Below, piece by piece: positions 32,751-41,182 of a stretch of DNA of 64,000 nt. The stretch's first letter is position 1, and every line of letters starts with the position of its first letter. A program made the position numbers and the translations under genes. The stretch is from the NCBI GenBank assembly GCA_030427735.1, contig JAUIBP010000008.1:97859-161858 (forward strand). Reading direction: 5' to 3'. The notes below the pieces were generated by a model that saw only the letters and a list, made by a program, of their open reading frames with translations, did not search any database and was not told where the DNA came from. This DNA comes from Bacteroidia bacterium. Its GTDB lineage: Bacteria; Bacteroidota; Bacteroidia; Flavobacteriales; Flavobacteriaceae.

Positions 32751-34862
32751 ATGAACCAAGAAACTCCATTTGTAACATACGACAATAAGTTAGGCGTAAA
32801 GATCAAGTTTCTTACAACTGATAAGAAACCGCATAAAAACTCTTTAGGGCTTATTTCTTATAGAGCTTTAAAGCATCGCATGGACAGTAAAAACTGTACA
32901 GAAACGCAATTGCGTAATGGATCTTGGGGCGGTGGGGCTTTAATATTGTTTTCCTCTTTATCAAGAGATTGGAAAGATGCCATTACTACAAAATTCGGCA
33001 ATCCTAAAGATGAAATTAAAAAGAGCTGGTTTGCTAAACATTATGTTTCAGACCGTGGTGCTTTCGATTTTTATGTAGCTCACCGCTATGGCGACAGTAA
33101 CGAGAAAAAACTTGATTTAAAGTTAGTAGAAGAGTACACCTATAACGCATCTGTTTTAAATACGGTTATCGAAATGAAAAACAACCGTAAAGACTATGCA
33201 AAAGCTTTGGGATATACCAAGTTAGATATATGGCAGTCTTTAAGTAACGATGTTAACGCCTTTCGCGAGGTAGCGCACACCTTACCTGCTAGTAAAGACG
33301 GTTTGCGCCGTAAAGCCACAGCTTATGCCAAAGCATTAAATCTATCTAAACAAAATGCGTATAAAACTCTTATTTCTGGGAAGCTTCAAAACAGTAATGC
33401 TAAGAAGGTTACAGAAAAGGAACAAAAAGTATTCTTAGACGAACTTATTTACAAGCATACCAATTTAGATAATGAGTTAATCTGTACGCTTTATAATACG
33501 GTGGCGGAAAAAATGGATTGGAAAACCATTACAGCAATGACGGTTTCTAACCGTAAAAAAGAAAAGAACATAATAGCTCATGCAGCCCGTAACGGCGTGA
33601 AGTCGTTAAAAAATAATGTGTTAATGCAAAACACCCGTACTAATCCAGATACACCAATGCTGTATTGGACGCTCGATGGATGGGATGTAGAGCTGCTTTA
33701 CCAAAAAACAACTATTAACGATAAGGGGCATTCTGTAACTACTTACCATAACCGTTTAACTGTGGTAGTTGTTTTAGATACTTTTAATAATTACCCAATT
33801 GGTTATGCTATTGGTACACATGAAACACCAGAGCTTATCAAGTCGGCGTTACAAAATGCTATGCAGCATGCTCGTGAGTTGTTTGGAGACTTCTATATGC
33901 CTTATGAGCTTCAAATGGATAACTACGCTTTTAAAACCTTAAAAAGCACGTATAAAGAAATTACTAAAAAAATATCTCCTGCTTCTGTAGGTAATGCGAA
34001 GGCCAAAAAGATAGAACCTTATTTTAATCAAATCAATAAAAAGTATTGTAAGCTGTTAAATAACTGGTCTGGACACAACACAAATAGCGGTTCTAAAAAC
34101 CAGCCAAATAGCGAATACTTAAACAAGATTAAAAAACAGTTTCCAGATCAAGAAGGCTGTATAAAGCAAATAACATCTATAATCCATGCAGAGCGTAATA
34201 AGCAGGGAGAAGTGTATGCTAAAAATTGGCTGAACACTTTAGAAAAGAATAAGTCTTTAATGGCTCACGAAAGTTACTTATTAACTTTTGGGGACAACAC
34301 AGGATATACAAACAAACTTCGTGGAGAAGGTTTGTTGTTAACCATACATGGTGAGAAATACGCTTACGATAGTTTCGATATCAATTTCCGTCACCATGCC
34401 GATAAAGATTGGAGTATTCAGTATGATATTAACGATCTATCTAAGGTTTTGGCTGTATCATCCTGCGGGAAAGAACGCTTTATGTTAGATCAAAAGTATG
34501 TACAGCCTATGGCATTGGCTAATAGAACGGAAGCCGATGATGTTGAACTTAAACGGGTACGAAACTTCAATAAATCCGTAGAACAAATGATTATCGAAGA
34601 GCGATCGGATAACGCCCGCTTGTTAGAGTCGTTCTTAGACCAACCCGAATTAAACGATACCCTAGCTAAACATTTACTTACCGATAGTGTAGGACAACAC
34701 AAGAACCACAAGTCTAAACAGCGTTTAAAAACGCAAGAAAAGGCTCAGAAACTGGCTTTAAAACAAGCTAACAAAGACAACGTAAAACAACAAAAATCAT
34801 TTTTAGACGAACAACTGGAGTATTACTCCGATAAAGTAAATATTAACGATTACCTCGATTAA
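32751..34862 (+). CDS. Mu-like DDE transposase (MuA homologue)
   Basis: Catalyses strand transfer for integration and replicative transposition of the phage. 703 residues: N-terminal DNA-binding helices (about 30-280), catalytic RNase H fold with Asp309 (YWTLDGWDVELL), Asp390 (YELQMDNYAF) and Glu422 (KKIEPYFNQINKKY), spacing that fits a DDE enzyme, then a beta-barrel-like domain (about 510-590) and a Lys/Gln-rich C-terminal tail that in MuA contacts MuB. Second gene of the early operon, followed by a short gene and the MuB-type ATPase as in Mu. Confidence 0.93.
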   Translation: MNQETPFVTYDNKLGVKIKFLTTDKKPHKNSLGLISYRALKHRMDSKNCTETQLRNGSWGGGALILFSSLSRDWKDAITTKFGNPKDEIKKSWFAKHYVSDRGAFDFYVAHRYGDSNEKKLDLKLVEEYTYNASVLNTVIEMKNNRKDYAKALGYTKLDIWQSLSNDVNAFREVAHTLPASKDGLRRKATAYAKALNLSKQNAYKTLISGKLQNSNAKKVTEKEQKVFLDELIYKHTNLDNELICTLYNTVAEKMDWKTITAMTVSNRKKEKNIIAHAARNGVKSLKNNVLMQNTRTNPDTPMLYWTLDGWDVELLYQKTTINDKGHSVTTYHNRLTVVVVLDTFNNYPIGYAIGTHETPELIKSALQNAMQHARELFGDFYMPYELQMDNYAFKTLKSTYKEITKKISPASVGNAKAKKIEPYFNQINKKYCKLLNNWSGHNTNSGSKNQPNSEYLNKIKKQFPDQEGCIKQITSIIHAERNKQGEVYAKNWLNTLEKNKSLMAHESYLLTFGDNTGYTNKLRGEGLLLTIHGEKYAYDSFDINFRHHADKDWSIQYDINDLSKVLAVSSCGKERFMLDQKYVQPMALANRTEADDVELKRVRNFNKSVEQMIIEERSDNARLLESFLDQPELNDTLAKHLLTDSVGQHKNHKSKQRLKTQEKAQKLALKQANKDNVKQQKSFLDEQLEYYSDKVNINDYLD

Positions 34863-34866
34863 ACTA

Positions 34867-35070
34867 ATGAAACCCCAACTAAAAAAACTCCTTAAAGTAC
34901 GTGAAGAACTTATTGAAAAAACAGAAAAACGAGATGCAGCAGCCCTTAAACGAACAGACGCTTGGTATAACAGCAAAAAAGGTAAAGAATACGAAAGCCA
35001 AACTGCAAAAATAGCCAACAGCGTTGAAGCCCTTAACGAAGCCATTCAAGAATTAGAAACCTGCATTTAA
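34867..35070 (+). CDS. Small coiled-coil protein between transposase and MuB
   Basis: 67 residues, almost wholly charged helix (KKLLKVREELIEKTEKRDAA), predicted coiled coil, ending NSVEALNEAIQELETCI. Four bases after the transposase and 7 before MuB, hence part of the early operon. Not recognised; a structural or modulatory partner of the transposition proteins is only a guess. Confidence 0.7.
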   Translation: MKPQLKKLLKVREELIEKTEKRDAAALKRTDAWYNSKKGKEYESQTAKIANSVEALNEAIQELETCI

Positions 35071-35077
35071 TAGCAAC

Positions 35078-36037
35078 ATGACACAAGAACAAAAACAAGA
35101 TATCGCCCATAAACTACAGGAATATATTAACCTGCATGCTATAAGTCAAACCATTGTTAGCGACCGCACAGGGGTACGCAAAGAGTATATAACAAGCATC
35201 TTAAAAGGGGTGTTTACCTACGATGCTGGTAAAGGAAACACAGGAGATATTCCTAATAAGCATTTTATGAAGCTGGCAGAGTTGTTAGACTATGCTACAG
35301 AAAAACGCTACTGGATTAACCGCCCTACGCCACAATTAACCCAAATGATTGCCACTCTAGAAGAGGCGCGCCAACATGCCTACACAAGATTAATAGTTGG
35401 TGTTACTGGTTCTGGTAAGTCTCACGCCATTAGCCTGTATGCCAAAAAACATCCTGCCGATGTATTTCATGTAAAAGTTGGTAGTGAAGATACCTTAAAC
35501 GGATTGCTGGAAAAAGTTTGTGCAGCTTTAAAAGTACCGCCTGCAAAACATAAAAGCGCCAAGATTAGAGACATTGCAGCATCGTTAAAAATGCTGTATA
35601 ACTACGGTAAAAAGCCACAGTTAATATTCGACGAAAGCGAGTATTTAAAAGTTTCTGCGCTTTGCTCTATAAAAGAGTTTTACGATTACCTAGACAAGTA
35701 TTGTAGTATAGTACTAATAGGCACCGAGCAATTAACCAGCCAAATAGATAAGCTGCGTAAAAAGGATGCTAAGGGCATACCGCAATTATACCGCCGTATA
35801 AAGTTTGGTGTTCGCTTTTTACCTTCTATTGATAAGAGTTTTAAACTGTTTTTAAAAGACATTGAAGATAAAGAGTTAGTAAAGTTTTTACGTTCCGAAT
35901 GCGAAAACTACGGTGAGCTTCACGATGTACTCGTACCGTGTATGCGAGAAGCAGACCGTTTGCAAGTGCCTATATCGTTGGCCTTGGTAAAAAAGGTACT
36001 TAACATAAATCAAGTAGAACTCTTTAACGCAGTATAA
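35078..36037 (+). CDS. MuB-like AAA+ ATPase (target DNA selection)
   Basis: 319 residues: N-terminal HTH (TIVSDRTGVRKEYITSILKG, about 25-44), AAA+ domain with Walker A GVTGSGKS (108-115) and Walker B QLIFDESEYL (Asp185-Glu186), sensor region CSIVLIGTEQL. MuB binds target DNA and delivers it to MuA, and confers target immunity; position downstream of the DDE transposase and the HTH-AAA order agree with this. Confidence 0.92.
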   Translation: MTQEQKQDIAHKLQEYINLHAISQTIVSDRTGVRKEYITSILKGVFTYDAGKGNTGDIPNKHFMKLAELLDYATEKRYWINRPTPQLTQMIATLEEARQHAYTRLIVGVTGSGKSHAISLYAKKHPADVFHVKVGSEDTLNGLLEKVCAALKVPPAKHKSAKIRDIAASLKMLYNYGKKPQLIFDESEYLKVSALCSIKEFYDYLDKYCSIVLIGTEQLTSQIDKLRKKDAKGIPQLYRRIKFGVRFLPSIDKSFKLFLKDIEDKELVKFLRSECENYGELHDVLVPCMREADRLQVPISLALVKKVLNINQVELFNAV

Positions 36038-36040
36038 GAA

Positions 36041-36694
36041 TTGACAATAGCTCCAGAACCTAAACTTAAAAAAGCTCTTACCGTTGCAAATATCCAAAAT
36101 CAAAAAGTTAACCGCCTGTCGTGGGATGGTGTTTTTTACGACGCCTTTGGTAACCCGCAAGATCGTGGCGTTTGGTTTGTATGGGGCAATTCGGGCAGCG
36201 GTAAGAGTAGTTTTTTAATGCAGCTTGCTAAAGCTCTGGCCATGTTAGGACATAAAACCCTATACAATCTATGTGAGGAAGAGCCAGACGATGCAGAATA
36301 TATTGATAGAACCGAACTTTTTAGCATGAACGAAGTAGAACAGCATTTTCACACCCAAAGTTACACCTATGCAGAACTTATGGCGTACCTGAATAAGCGC
36401 AACCCGCCTAAGGTGGTGATTATAGACTCCATTAAGGACATTACAACCAATTGGGATGAGTATTTGGCCTTGCGAAAGCTAATAACCAAAAAGAACATCA
36501 TCTTAATTATAGTAGGGCAGGCAGAGGGTAAGAACCCAAGAACCGAGTTTGAAAAGTCTATTCGCTACAATGCTAAAATGAAAATTTTTGTTTCCGGCTA
36601 TCTAGCCGTTTGCCAAGGTAGAACCATAGGGCCTAATGGCGGCCAATACATTATATATCAAGAAGGCTACGACAAGCTTCGTGGCGCATCATAA
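36041..36694 (+). CDS. Second P-loop ATPase of the early operon (RecA/KaiC-like)
   Basis: 217 residues with Walker A GNSGSGKSS (49-57) and Walker B VVIIDSIKDI; the fold resembles RecA/AAA_25 ATP-binding proteins rather than AAA+. The start is TTG at 36041, three bases after the MuB stop, since no ATG lies before the conserved WDGVFYDAFG. Standard Mu has no second ATPase here. Possible roles are recombination or replication accessory functions; not established. Confidence 0.8.
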   Translation: MTIAPEPKLKKALTVANIQNQKVNRLSWDGVFYDAFGNPQDRGVWFVWGNSGSGKSSFLMQLAKALAMLGHKTLYNLCEEEPDDAEYIDRTELFSMNEVEQHFHTQSYTYAELMAYLNKRNPPKVVIIDSIKDITTNWDEYLALRKLITKKNIILIIVGQAEGKNPRTEFEKSIRYNAKMKIFVSGYLAVCQGRTIGPNGGQYIIYQEGYDKLRGAS

Positions 36695-36713
36695 TCATTT
36701 AATCAACAAACCC

Positions 36714-37028
36714 ATGAAAAAACAAGTATTAACAAGCTTACAGCTTAACGCAGACCAGTATTATCAATTGGTTTTAGACCTATATTTTAACTGGTGCTGC
36801 ACCAAGGCCAAAAACCGCAAATCTTTACAAAAGGTGTTAACCTGTACACCATTGTTTAACTGGTGGTACAAACAATTGTCCGAACTCGAAAAGGACTTTG
36901 TAGATCAGGTTAAAGACTATCACTTACAACTGGATCCAGACACCGCACTCAACTTTTATAAGCAAAGTGTACACGGTATTTATCAGCTATTCTCTAAACC
37001 ACTAATAAAAAAAGCTTATGACGCATAA
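36714..37028 (+). CDS. Early phage protein of unknown function
   Basis: 104 residues, start ATG at 36714 after the ATPase stop. Rich in Trp, Leu and Lys (FNWCCTKAKNRKSLQKVL, FNWWYKQLSELEKDF). No recognised domain. Its 3' end overlaps the next small gene by 11 bases. Confidence 0.7.
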   Translation: MKKQVLTSLQLNADQYYQLVLDLYFNWCCTKAKNRKSLQKVLTCTPLFNWWYKQLSELEKDFVDQVKDYHLQLDPDTALNFYKQSVHGIYQLFSKPLIKKAYDA

Positions 37029-37158
37029 ACAAATCGAAAACAAGATCGATGAACTTAATTTTTGGCTGGATAACAATCGCAACCACCCACATTACACCAC
37101 AAAATATAACGAGCGCAGCAAATTAGTAGAACAATTAACATTTTCAAATAATTATTAA
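37018..37158 (+). CDS. Small early phage protein
   Basis: 46 residues beginning MTHKQIENKIDELNFWLD; the ATG lies inside the end of the preceding gene (11-base overlap), and the stop is followed directly by the next ATG at 37159. The tight packing supports a real gene; the sequence is a Lys/Asn-rich helix of unknown function. Confidence 0.65.
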   Translation: MTHKQIENKIDELNFWLDNNRNHPHYTTKYNERSKLVEQLTFSNNY

Positions 37159-37827
37159 ATGAGTACTTCAACTTTAGACATCACCCAACTATCAGCAGCC
37201 GACAAAGAGGCGCTTATGAAACAATTAGCCAACGCCCAAAAAGCCGAAAAAGAGCGTGTAAAGAACGACCGTAAGGCGTATAAAGAATTATCTAGCGAGT
37301 TTGTAACCCGTAACATCGATAAGTTAATACACCACAACGATATTACAGCTATTTTAATAGAAACCCTGTTTAAAGATTTCGAGCCTATAAAAGCCATTAA
37401 AGAACAGGTGTACGGCAACGAAGCGCAAGACAGCCACACATCTACCTTACCCGACGGATCGGCTAGCATTACCATAGGCCATAATGTTACCATTAAGTTC
37501 GACGGTACCGAGGCGGCAGGTGTTACCAAGATTAAAGAGTTTATTAAATCGCTATCAGATGGTAATAACGACCAGAACACGCTTAAACTAGCCAAGGCGG
37601 TTGATACCTTTTTAAAACCAAATGCTAAAACGGGGATGCTTAACCCAAGTAAGATTATCGAACTAAGCAAGTTAAAGGATGAATTTAACGACGATCGTTT
37701 CGACGATGGTTTAGACATCATTTTCAATGCCCAAATCCGCACCCAAAACAGCATGTATGTAAGCGGTTGGAAGTTTATAGATGTAGACGGCGTGCCTAAA
37801 AAATTAACCTTCAGATTTTCGGTGTAA
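37159..37827 (+). CDS. DUF3164 family phage protein
   Basis: 222 residues. The pattern SGWKFIDVDGVPKKLTF at the C-terminus and the helical N-terminal half (DKEALMKQLANAQKAEKERV) match what I know of DUF3164, a family found in early regions of Mu-like phages. Role unproven; DNA-associated function is often suggested. Tightly spaced: starts the base after the preceding stop and overlaps the next ATG by one base. Confidence 0.8.
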   Translation: MSTSTLDITQLSAADKEALMKQLANAQKAEKERVKNDRKAYKELSSEFVTRNIDKLIHHNDITAILIETLFKDFEPIKAIKEQVYGNEAQDSHTSTLPDGSASITIGHNVTIKFDGTEAAGVTKIKEFIKSLSDGNNDQNTLKLAKAVDTFLKPNAKTGMLNPSKIIELSKLKDEFNDDRFDDGLDIIFNAQIRTQNSMYVSGWKFIDVDGVPKKLTFRFSV

Positions 37828-37979
37828 TGGCAGTAATTATAAGCCCACTTAACGACGATCAGTTATTCGTGAATAACAAGGTTGTAGAACGCGATAATAA
37901 CGGCAACTGGATAGCAAGAGTAGAACTAAACGCCGCCGAGGAAAAAGCATTTCATAAACATTTAAAAAGTATATCATGA
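37827..37979 (+). CDS. Small early phage protein
   Basis: 50 residues, MAVIISPLNDDQLFVNNKVV onwards. ATG overlaps the DUF3164 stop by one base (TAATG) and its own TGA overlaps the next ATG (ATGA), the typical signature of coupled translation. No known domain. Confidence 0.65.
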   Translation: MAVIISPLNDDQLFVNNKVVERDNNGNWIARVELNAAEEKAFHKHLKSIS

Positions 37980-38269
37980 CAGCATACGCCAAGGCATTAC
38001 CCTCTAAAAAATACACCTTATGGTCGTTTTACGACAAGAACAACGGACAGCACAATTACATTTTAAGTCTGTGCATTCAGTTCGGGTGGAGTAAAAGGCA
38101 TCCTAGAACAGGTAAAGAAGTCGCAAATCTCGGGGCCCTAGATAAGTGGTTGCGTGGTACCAGCCCATCAGGGCAATCGCCTGTGTTAAAACCTTTGCAG
38201 GTTATGGAGCGCGAAGAGCTAAGTAAAGTAATAACGGCCTTAGAACAGATGGTCGCCAAAAAGTATTAA
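37976..38269 (+). CDS. Early phage protein of unknown function
   Basis: 97 residues, overlapping the previous gene by 4 bases. Contains LWSFYDKNNGQHNYILSLC and a compact C-terminal helix (EREELSKVITALEQMVAKKY). The size and place recall the GemA-type regulators of Mu-like phages, but the motifs do not let me assign it. Confidence 0.65.
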   Translation: MTAYAKALPSKKYTLWSFYDKNNGQHNYILSLCIQFGWSKRHPRTGKEVANLGALDKWLRGTSPSGQSPVLKPLQVMEREELSKVITALEQMVAKKY

Positions 38270-38298
38270 AAAAAAACCGCGTTACGCCAATAACGCGG
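38268..38298 (-). terminator. Terminator pointing against the early operon
   Basis: CCGCGTTA (38277-38284), 6-base loop, TAACGCGG (38291-38298), preceded by nine A. On the minus strand this is a hairpin with a U-run; on the + strand no U-run follows. It therefore should stop antisense transcripts rather than early mRNA. Confidence 0.6.
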
Positions 38299-38341
38299 GT
38301 AAACCTTAAAATAAGTTTAATTCAAAAATCAATTCAAAATT

Positions 38342-38593
38342 ATGAAAAAATTAGTAGTAGTAATTAGTCTGTTAACCTTATGCCATTGTGCAGCCCCAAA
38401 AGCAACCCGTAAAACAGAAAACACCGTGACAGGTGTTATGGTAGAAAAACGGGAACCCGTAAAAAACAGTCCAGGATTCTATAAGTACTACATGTACCCT
38501 TTAAACGGCAAATCGCGAGCCTTTATAGTAATATCGCCAGTAAAGTTCGAAGAAAAGAAGCCTGTTTATTTTAACCAAACCCAAGTACAATAA
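38342..38593 (+). CDS. Prophage-encoded small lipoprotein
   Basis: 83 residues with a signal peptide and lipobox LTLCHC (Cys16 or so), hence a predicted lipoprotein, followed by a beta-rich body (TGVMVEKREPVKNSPGFYKYY). Unusual in an early transposition operon; superinfection exclusion or another envelope effect on lysogens is a possibility. Its stop overlaps the next start (TAATG). Confidence 0.65.
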   Translation: MKKLVVVISLLTLCHCAAPKATRKTENTVTGVMVEKREPVKNSPGFYKYYMYPLNGKSRAFIVISPVKFEEKKPVYFNQTQVQ

Positions 38594-38880
38594 TGTTAAA
38601 CTTTGTGTTAACCATAGGGGCTATTCTGGTATGTCTAGCCCTTTTTGGATTGTTTATCCTGAAATACCGTTATAGTTTGGATGATTTAGATCCGTTTAAC
38701 TATAACAATTACTGGAACGACAATATTGCCCCAGACCATCAATCAATAGTACCCATTAACTGCAAGCACAAAGGCGGTACTACCGATGTTGTACAAACTA
38801 TAGCCGTAAACTGCGAAACCATAAATACCCTTTGTAACGATTGTGGGCAAGTGCTAACATCGTATACAGAATGTTTATAA
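38593..38880 (+). CDS. Membrane protein with C-terminal zinc-ribbon-like Cys pairs
   Basis: 95 residues: N-terminal membrane helix (FVLTIGAILVCLALFGLFIL), then a soluble part with C-x-H ... C ... CNDC arrangement (INCKHKG, NTLCNDCGQVL). Translationally coupled to the lipoprotein. Function unknown. Confidence 0.6.
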   Translation: MLNFVLTIGAILVCLALFGLFILKYRYSLDDLDPFNYNNYWNDNIAPDHQSIVPINCKHKGGTTDVVQTIAVNCETINTLCNDCGQVLTSYTECL

Positions 38881-38896
38881 CCCCCAATACATTAGC

Positions 38897-39436
38897 ATGA
38901 CGCACCATTACAACATAGAAATCGTAGAAACCAACACCCATTTAAAAGCCACCTATCGCGATAAAAAGTTTAGAAAGCTGGAACACCTGCGCGGTAAGTT
39001 AGATAATGCCATGTTGCGCCAAATTGGGCGTATAGTGCCACGCCACGAGGACGATTTTGGCGACTTCAATAAGGCTTTCGAGAACAAAGTAAATTACACC
39101 ATAATCACCCAAGAAAAAAGCCTGTATACGAAGTTTCTGGACGAGTGGCTACACTTTTATAGCGAGTACGCCCAACTGGAACCCAAGTTTACAGGGGCAG
39201 ACGGTAAGGCCTTAAAGCAAATAATAGGCTATCTGCAAAAACTACACGGCGGTAACGATAACGAAGCCCTAGAGCTTTGGCGGGTTATTCTATCTAAATG
39301 GAATACGCTACCCGAATTTCACCAAAACAATACCGATTTAAAGTATATCAACTCCAAATTAAACATTATCATCCATGCAATTAAGCAACAAAATAACACC
39401 TTCGCTTCTGGAGCTAACAGCAGTGTCCAATTATAG
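38897..39436 (+). CDS. Early phage protein of unknown function
   Basis: 179 residues, charged and helical, beginning MTHHYNIEIVETNTHLKATY. No motif recognised. Its end overlaps the next gene by 62 bases in another frame, an unusually long overlap that leaves both starts uncertain. Confidence 0.65.
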   Translation: MTHHYNIEIVETNTHLKATYRDKKFRKLEHLRGKLDNAMLRQIGRIVPRHEDDFGDFNKAFENKVNYTIITQEKSLYTKFLDEWLHFYSEYAQLEPKFTGADGKALKQIIGYLQKLHGGNDNEALELWRVILSKWNTLPEFHQNNTDLKYINSKLNIIIHAIKQQNNTFASGANSSVQL

Positions 39437-39941
39437 CAATACAGCCGTAGTAAAACATTACGCAGGCATGAACCTTACCAGAGCTGTAAACGCCCGTACA
39501 AATTCTTTGGGCATATTAAGCAAGCGGGAAGGCGGGGAGGCTCTTGTTAAACGTTGCGTGTGCAATATGTTTATAGGTACCAGCATGTATTTTGCAAAAG
39601 TGTTACCAGAACTACAGGCCAACGTAATAGCCGAAGAGCTTTTAGCAAATTACGAGTATCGCCAGTTAAAACTAGAAGATATATTGGCCATTTGCTACGA
39701 GATTAAAGAAGCCGATACTTTAAACCTTACTCCAGCTCGCATTTTAAAGCATGTAAAAGACTATGCAAAACGTAGGGAGTTGGCAATTGTGTCGCAATCT
39801 ATAAGCCAAAGCGAAACCCAGAAGCACGCCAATTTTAGCACCAATTACGACGAACGCGTTAAAAATACCATCCGTCATATAGAACGCAGTAACGAGGAAA
39901 TTGTTAGAACCAGAAGCACTTCAAGAAAGTTTTATAAGTAG
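39375..39941 (+). CDS. Early phage protein, helical
   Basis: 188 residues; start ATG at 39375 lies 62 bases inside the preceding gene; the alternative start MNLTRAVN would remove most of the overlap. Contains LQANVIAEELLANYEYRQLKLEDILAICYEI (a long helix) and a basic C-terminus. I recall no name for the family; similar proteins appear in Bacteroidota Mu-like phages next to DUF3164. Confidence 0.65.
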   Translation: MQLSNKITPSLLELTAVSNYSNTAVVKHYAGMNLTRAVNARTNSLGILSKREGGEALVKRCVCNMFIGTSMYFAKVLPELQANVIAEELLANYEYRQLKLEDILAICYEIKEADTLNLTPARILKHVKDYAKRRELAIVSQSISQSETQKHANFSTNYDERVKNTIRHIERSNEEIVRTRSTSRKFYK

Positions 39942-39952
39942 ATGCTAGATGT

Positions 39953-40011
39953 TAGACGCTAGAATATAGAAAATAGAGTATAGACGCTTAAAGCCTATTG
40001 CTTAAAGCCTA
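39953..40011. repeat. Short direct repeats in a small gap of the early operon
   Basis: TAGACGCT occurs at 39953 and 39981, and GCTTAAAGCCTA at 39986 and 40000 (14-base period). The stretch 39942-40022 holds no gene. Confidence 0.5.
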
Positions 40012-40022
40012 AAGCCTTAAAA

Positions 40023-40151
40023 ATGACCAAAAGCACCCAAAAGAGTGCCTGTTGCAACGCAGGCACTTACAAAAAACTAGAGTTTCACTTAAATCATCCT
40101 AAAGTAATACACATCTGTAAAACCTGTGGTGGCATTTGCGAAACCGAATAA
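40023..40151 (+). CDS. Tiny zinc-ribbon-like protein
   Basis: 42 residues, MTKSTQKSACCNAGTYKKLE then HICKTCGGICETE: two Cys near the N-terminus and CxxC at the C-terminus, the spacing of a zinc ribbon. Too short for general gene lists but bounded by early genes on the same strand. Confidence 0.55.
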   Translation: MTKSTQKSACCNAGTYKKLEFHLNHPKVIHICKTCGGICETE

Positions 40152-40196
40152 GCCCAAAGGCTAATAATTTAAAATATAATCTTTAACACTAATACA

Positions 40197-40490
40197 ATGA
40201 AATATGTAACCCACAACGGCCATCAATTGGTAACTAAAAACAAGCTTCATGAAGCTGTACAAAGCTACTTAAAAGGCATCGATAGAATTTTAATACAGGA
40301 CAACAAAGCCTTATCCGAATTTAAAACCAATGTTATAGCAAACATTGTGTTTTTAAATATTGAAAACAAAAGGAGTAAGGCTATCGCGGCAAAATGGATG
40401 CAAATCGATAAGAACGACTGGTTGTTAACTGGTGTAGATTTTTGTCATTTTACAATACACCACGTCAAAAAGGAATACCATGCACAATAG
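40197..40490 (+). CDS. Early phage protein of unknown function
   Basis: 97 residues, MKYVTHNGHQLVTKNKLHEA onwards, mixed charge, no motif recognised. Its last 11 bases overlap the next small gene. Confidence 0.6.
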   Translation: MKYVTHNGHQLVTKNKLHEAVQSYLKGIDRILIQDNKALSEFKTNVIANIVFLNIENKRSKAIAAKWMQIDKNDWLLTGVDFCHFTIHHVKKEYHAQ

Positions 40491-40596
40491 CGAATGGTTA
40501 GACGATCCGTACCTACGAGGCACGCCAGAACCAAACCCACTACCATTTATAATCATCATGCTAGTGTTGCTAGCAATCATTTTACAAAACCTTTAA
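40480..40596 (+). CDS. 38-residue membrane peptide
   Basis: MHNSEWLDDPYLRGTPEPNP then a single hydrophobic helix LPFIIIMLVLLAIILQ. Starts within the preceding gene (11-base overlap). A small integral membrane peptide. Confidence 0.5.
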   Translation: MHNSEWLDDPYLRGTPEPNPLPFIIIMLVLLAIILQNL

Positions 40597-40610
40597 ACAC
40601 TATTTAAAAT

Positions 40611-40814
40611 ATGACACCAGAAGAACAAAGAGTAACTCAAGAATTTGGAAATGCAGTAGCGCAAGTTTTAGCCGCCTGCGGAGTAATTAAATTTTGTATG
40701 GATTTGCAACGCCAAACAGTTTCAATTGATATAGAAGAAACTTGTATAAATATTGGTTTGCTAGAAGATACAAAGTTTGAATTAGAAGAATTATTATCAA
40801 CTATAGAAGAATGA
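40611..40814 (+). CDS. Early phage protein of unknown function
   Basis: 67 residues, acidic (TPEEQRVTQEFGNAVAQVL; ends EELLSTIEE), overlapping the next gene by 4 bases (ATGA). No motif recognised. Confidence 0.6.
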   Translation: MTPEEQRVTQEFGNAVAQVLAACGVIKFCMDLQRQTVSIDIEETCINIGLLEDTKFELEELLSTIEE

Positions 40815-41182
40815 CAAAACACGAATTAGCAAGAACCATTTATATAATTGCTCAAATGAATCATGAAGCTTCAGCAATCGATCAGATAGAACTTATGCTA
40901 GATCCATTAACCCCAAAAGACAAAGCGCGATTTGCAAAATGGGGATTTGCGCATCAGCAACCAGATAACATTGAAGATTGTTGGCCTACAGATGTTTCTC
41001 ATGTGCGTGAGCTTCTTAATGATTTTTACAATTGGCATTTCAATAAAAAAGGTATGTCCTCTGTGTTGCACAAAGAAATAGATGAATATCTTAAAGATGC
41101 CGAGCATACGAGTTATGAGTTAACCTTATCCCCAACACCCAAAAACCAACAACCAACAACCAAACCCCATGACCCAAACTAA
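40811..41182 (+). CDS. Early phage protein of unknown function
   Basis: 123 residues, MTKHELARTIYIIAQMNHEA; Trp/His-containing middle (PDNIEDCWPTDVSHVRELL). C-terminal tail Pro/Thr/Asn-rich. Overlaps its neighbours on both sides, which supports translation as a coupled unit. Confidence 0.6.
   Translation: MTKHELARTIYIIAQMNHEASAIDQIELMLDPLTPKDKARFAKWGFAHQQPDNIEDCWPTDVSHVRELLNDFYNWHFNKKGMSSVLHKEIDEYLKDAEHTSYELTLSPTPKNQQPTTKPHDPN

Noticed and set aside
34803..35045. Hydrophobic minus-strand frame over the small coiled-coil gene
   Set aside because: Antisense of a Lys/Glu-rich helix always looks hydrophobic; it overlaps the end of the transposase gene.
37155..37754. 199-codon minus-strand frame opposite the DUF3164 gene
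   Set aside because: Ser/Leu-rich translation typical of the reverse of a Lys/Asp/Glu-rich gene; the + strand gene is tightly coupled to its neighbours.
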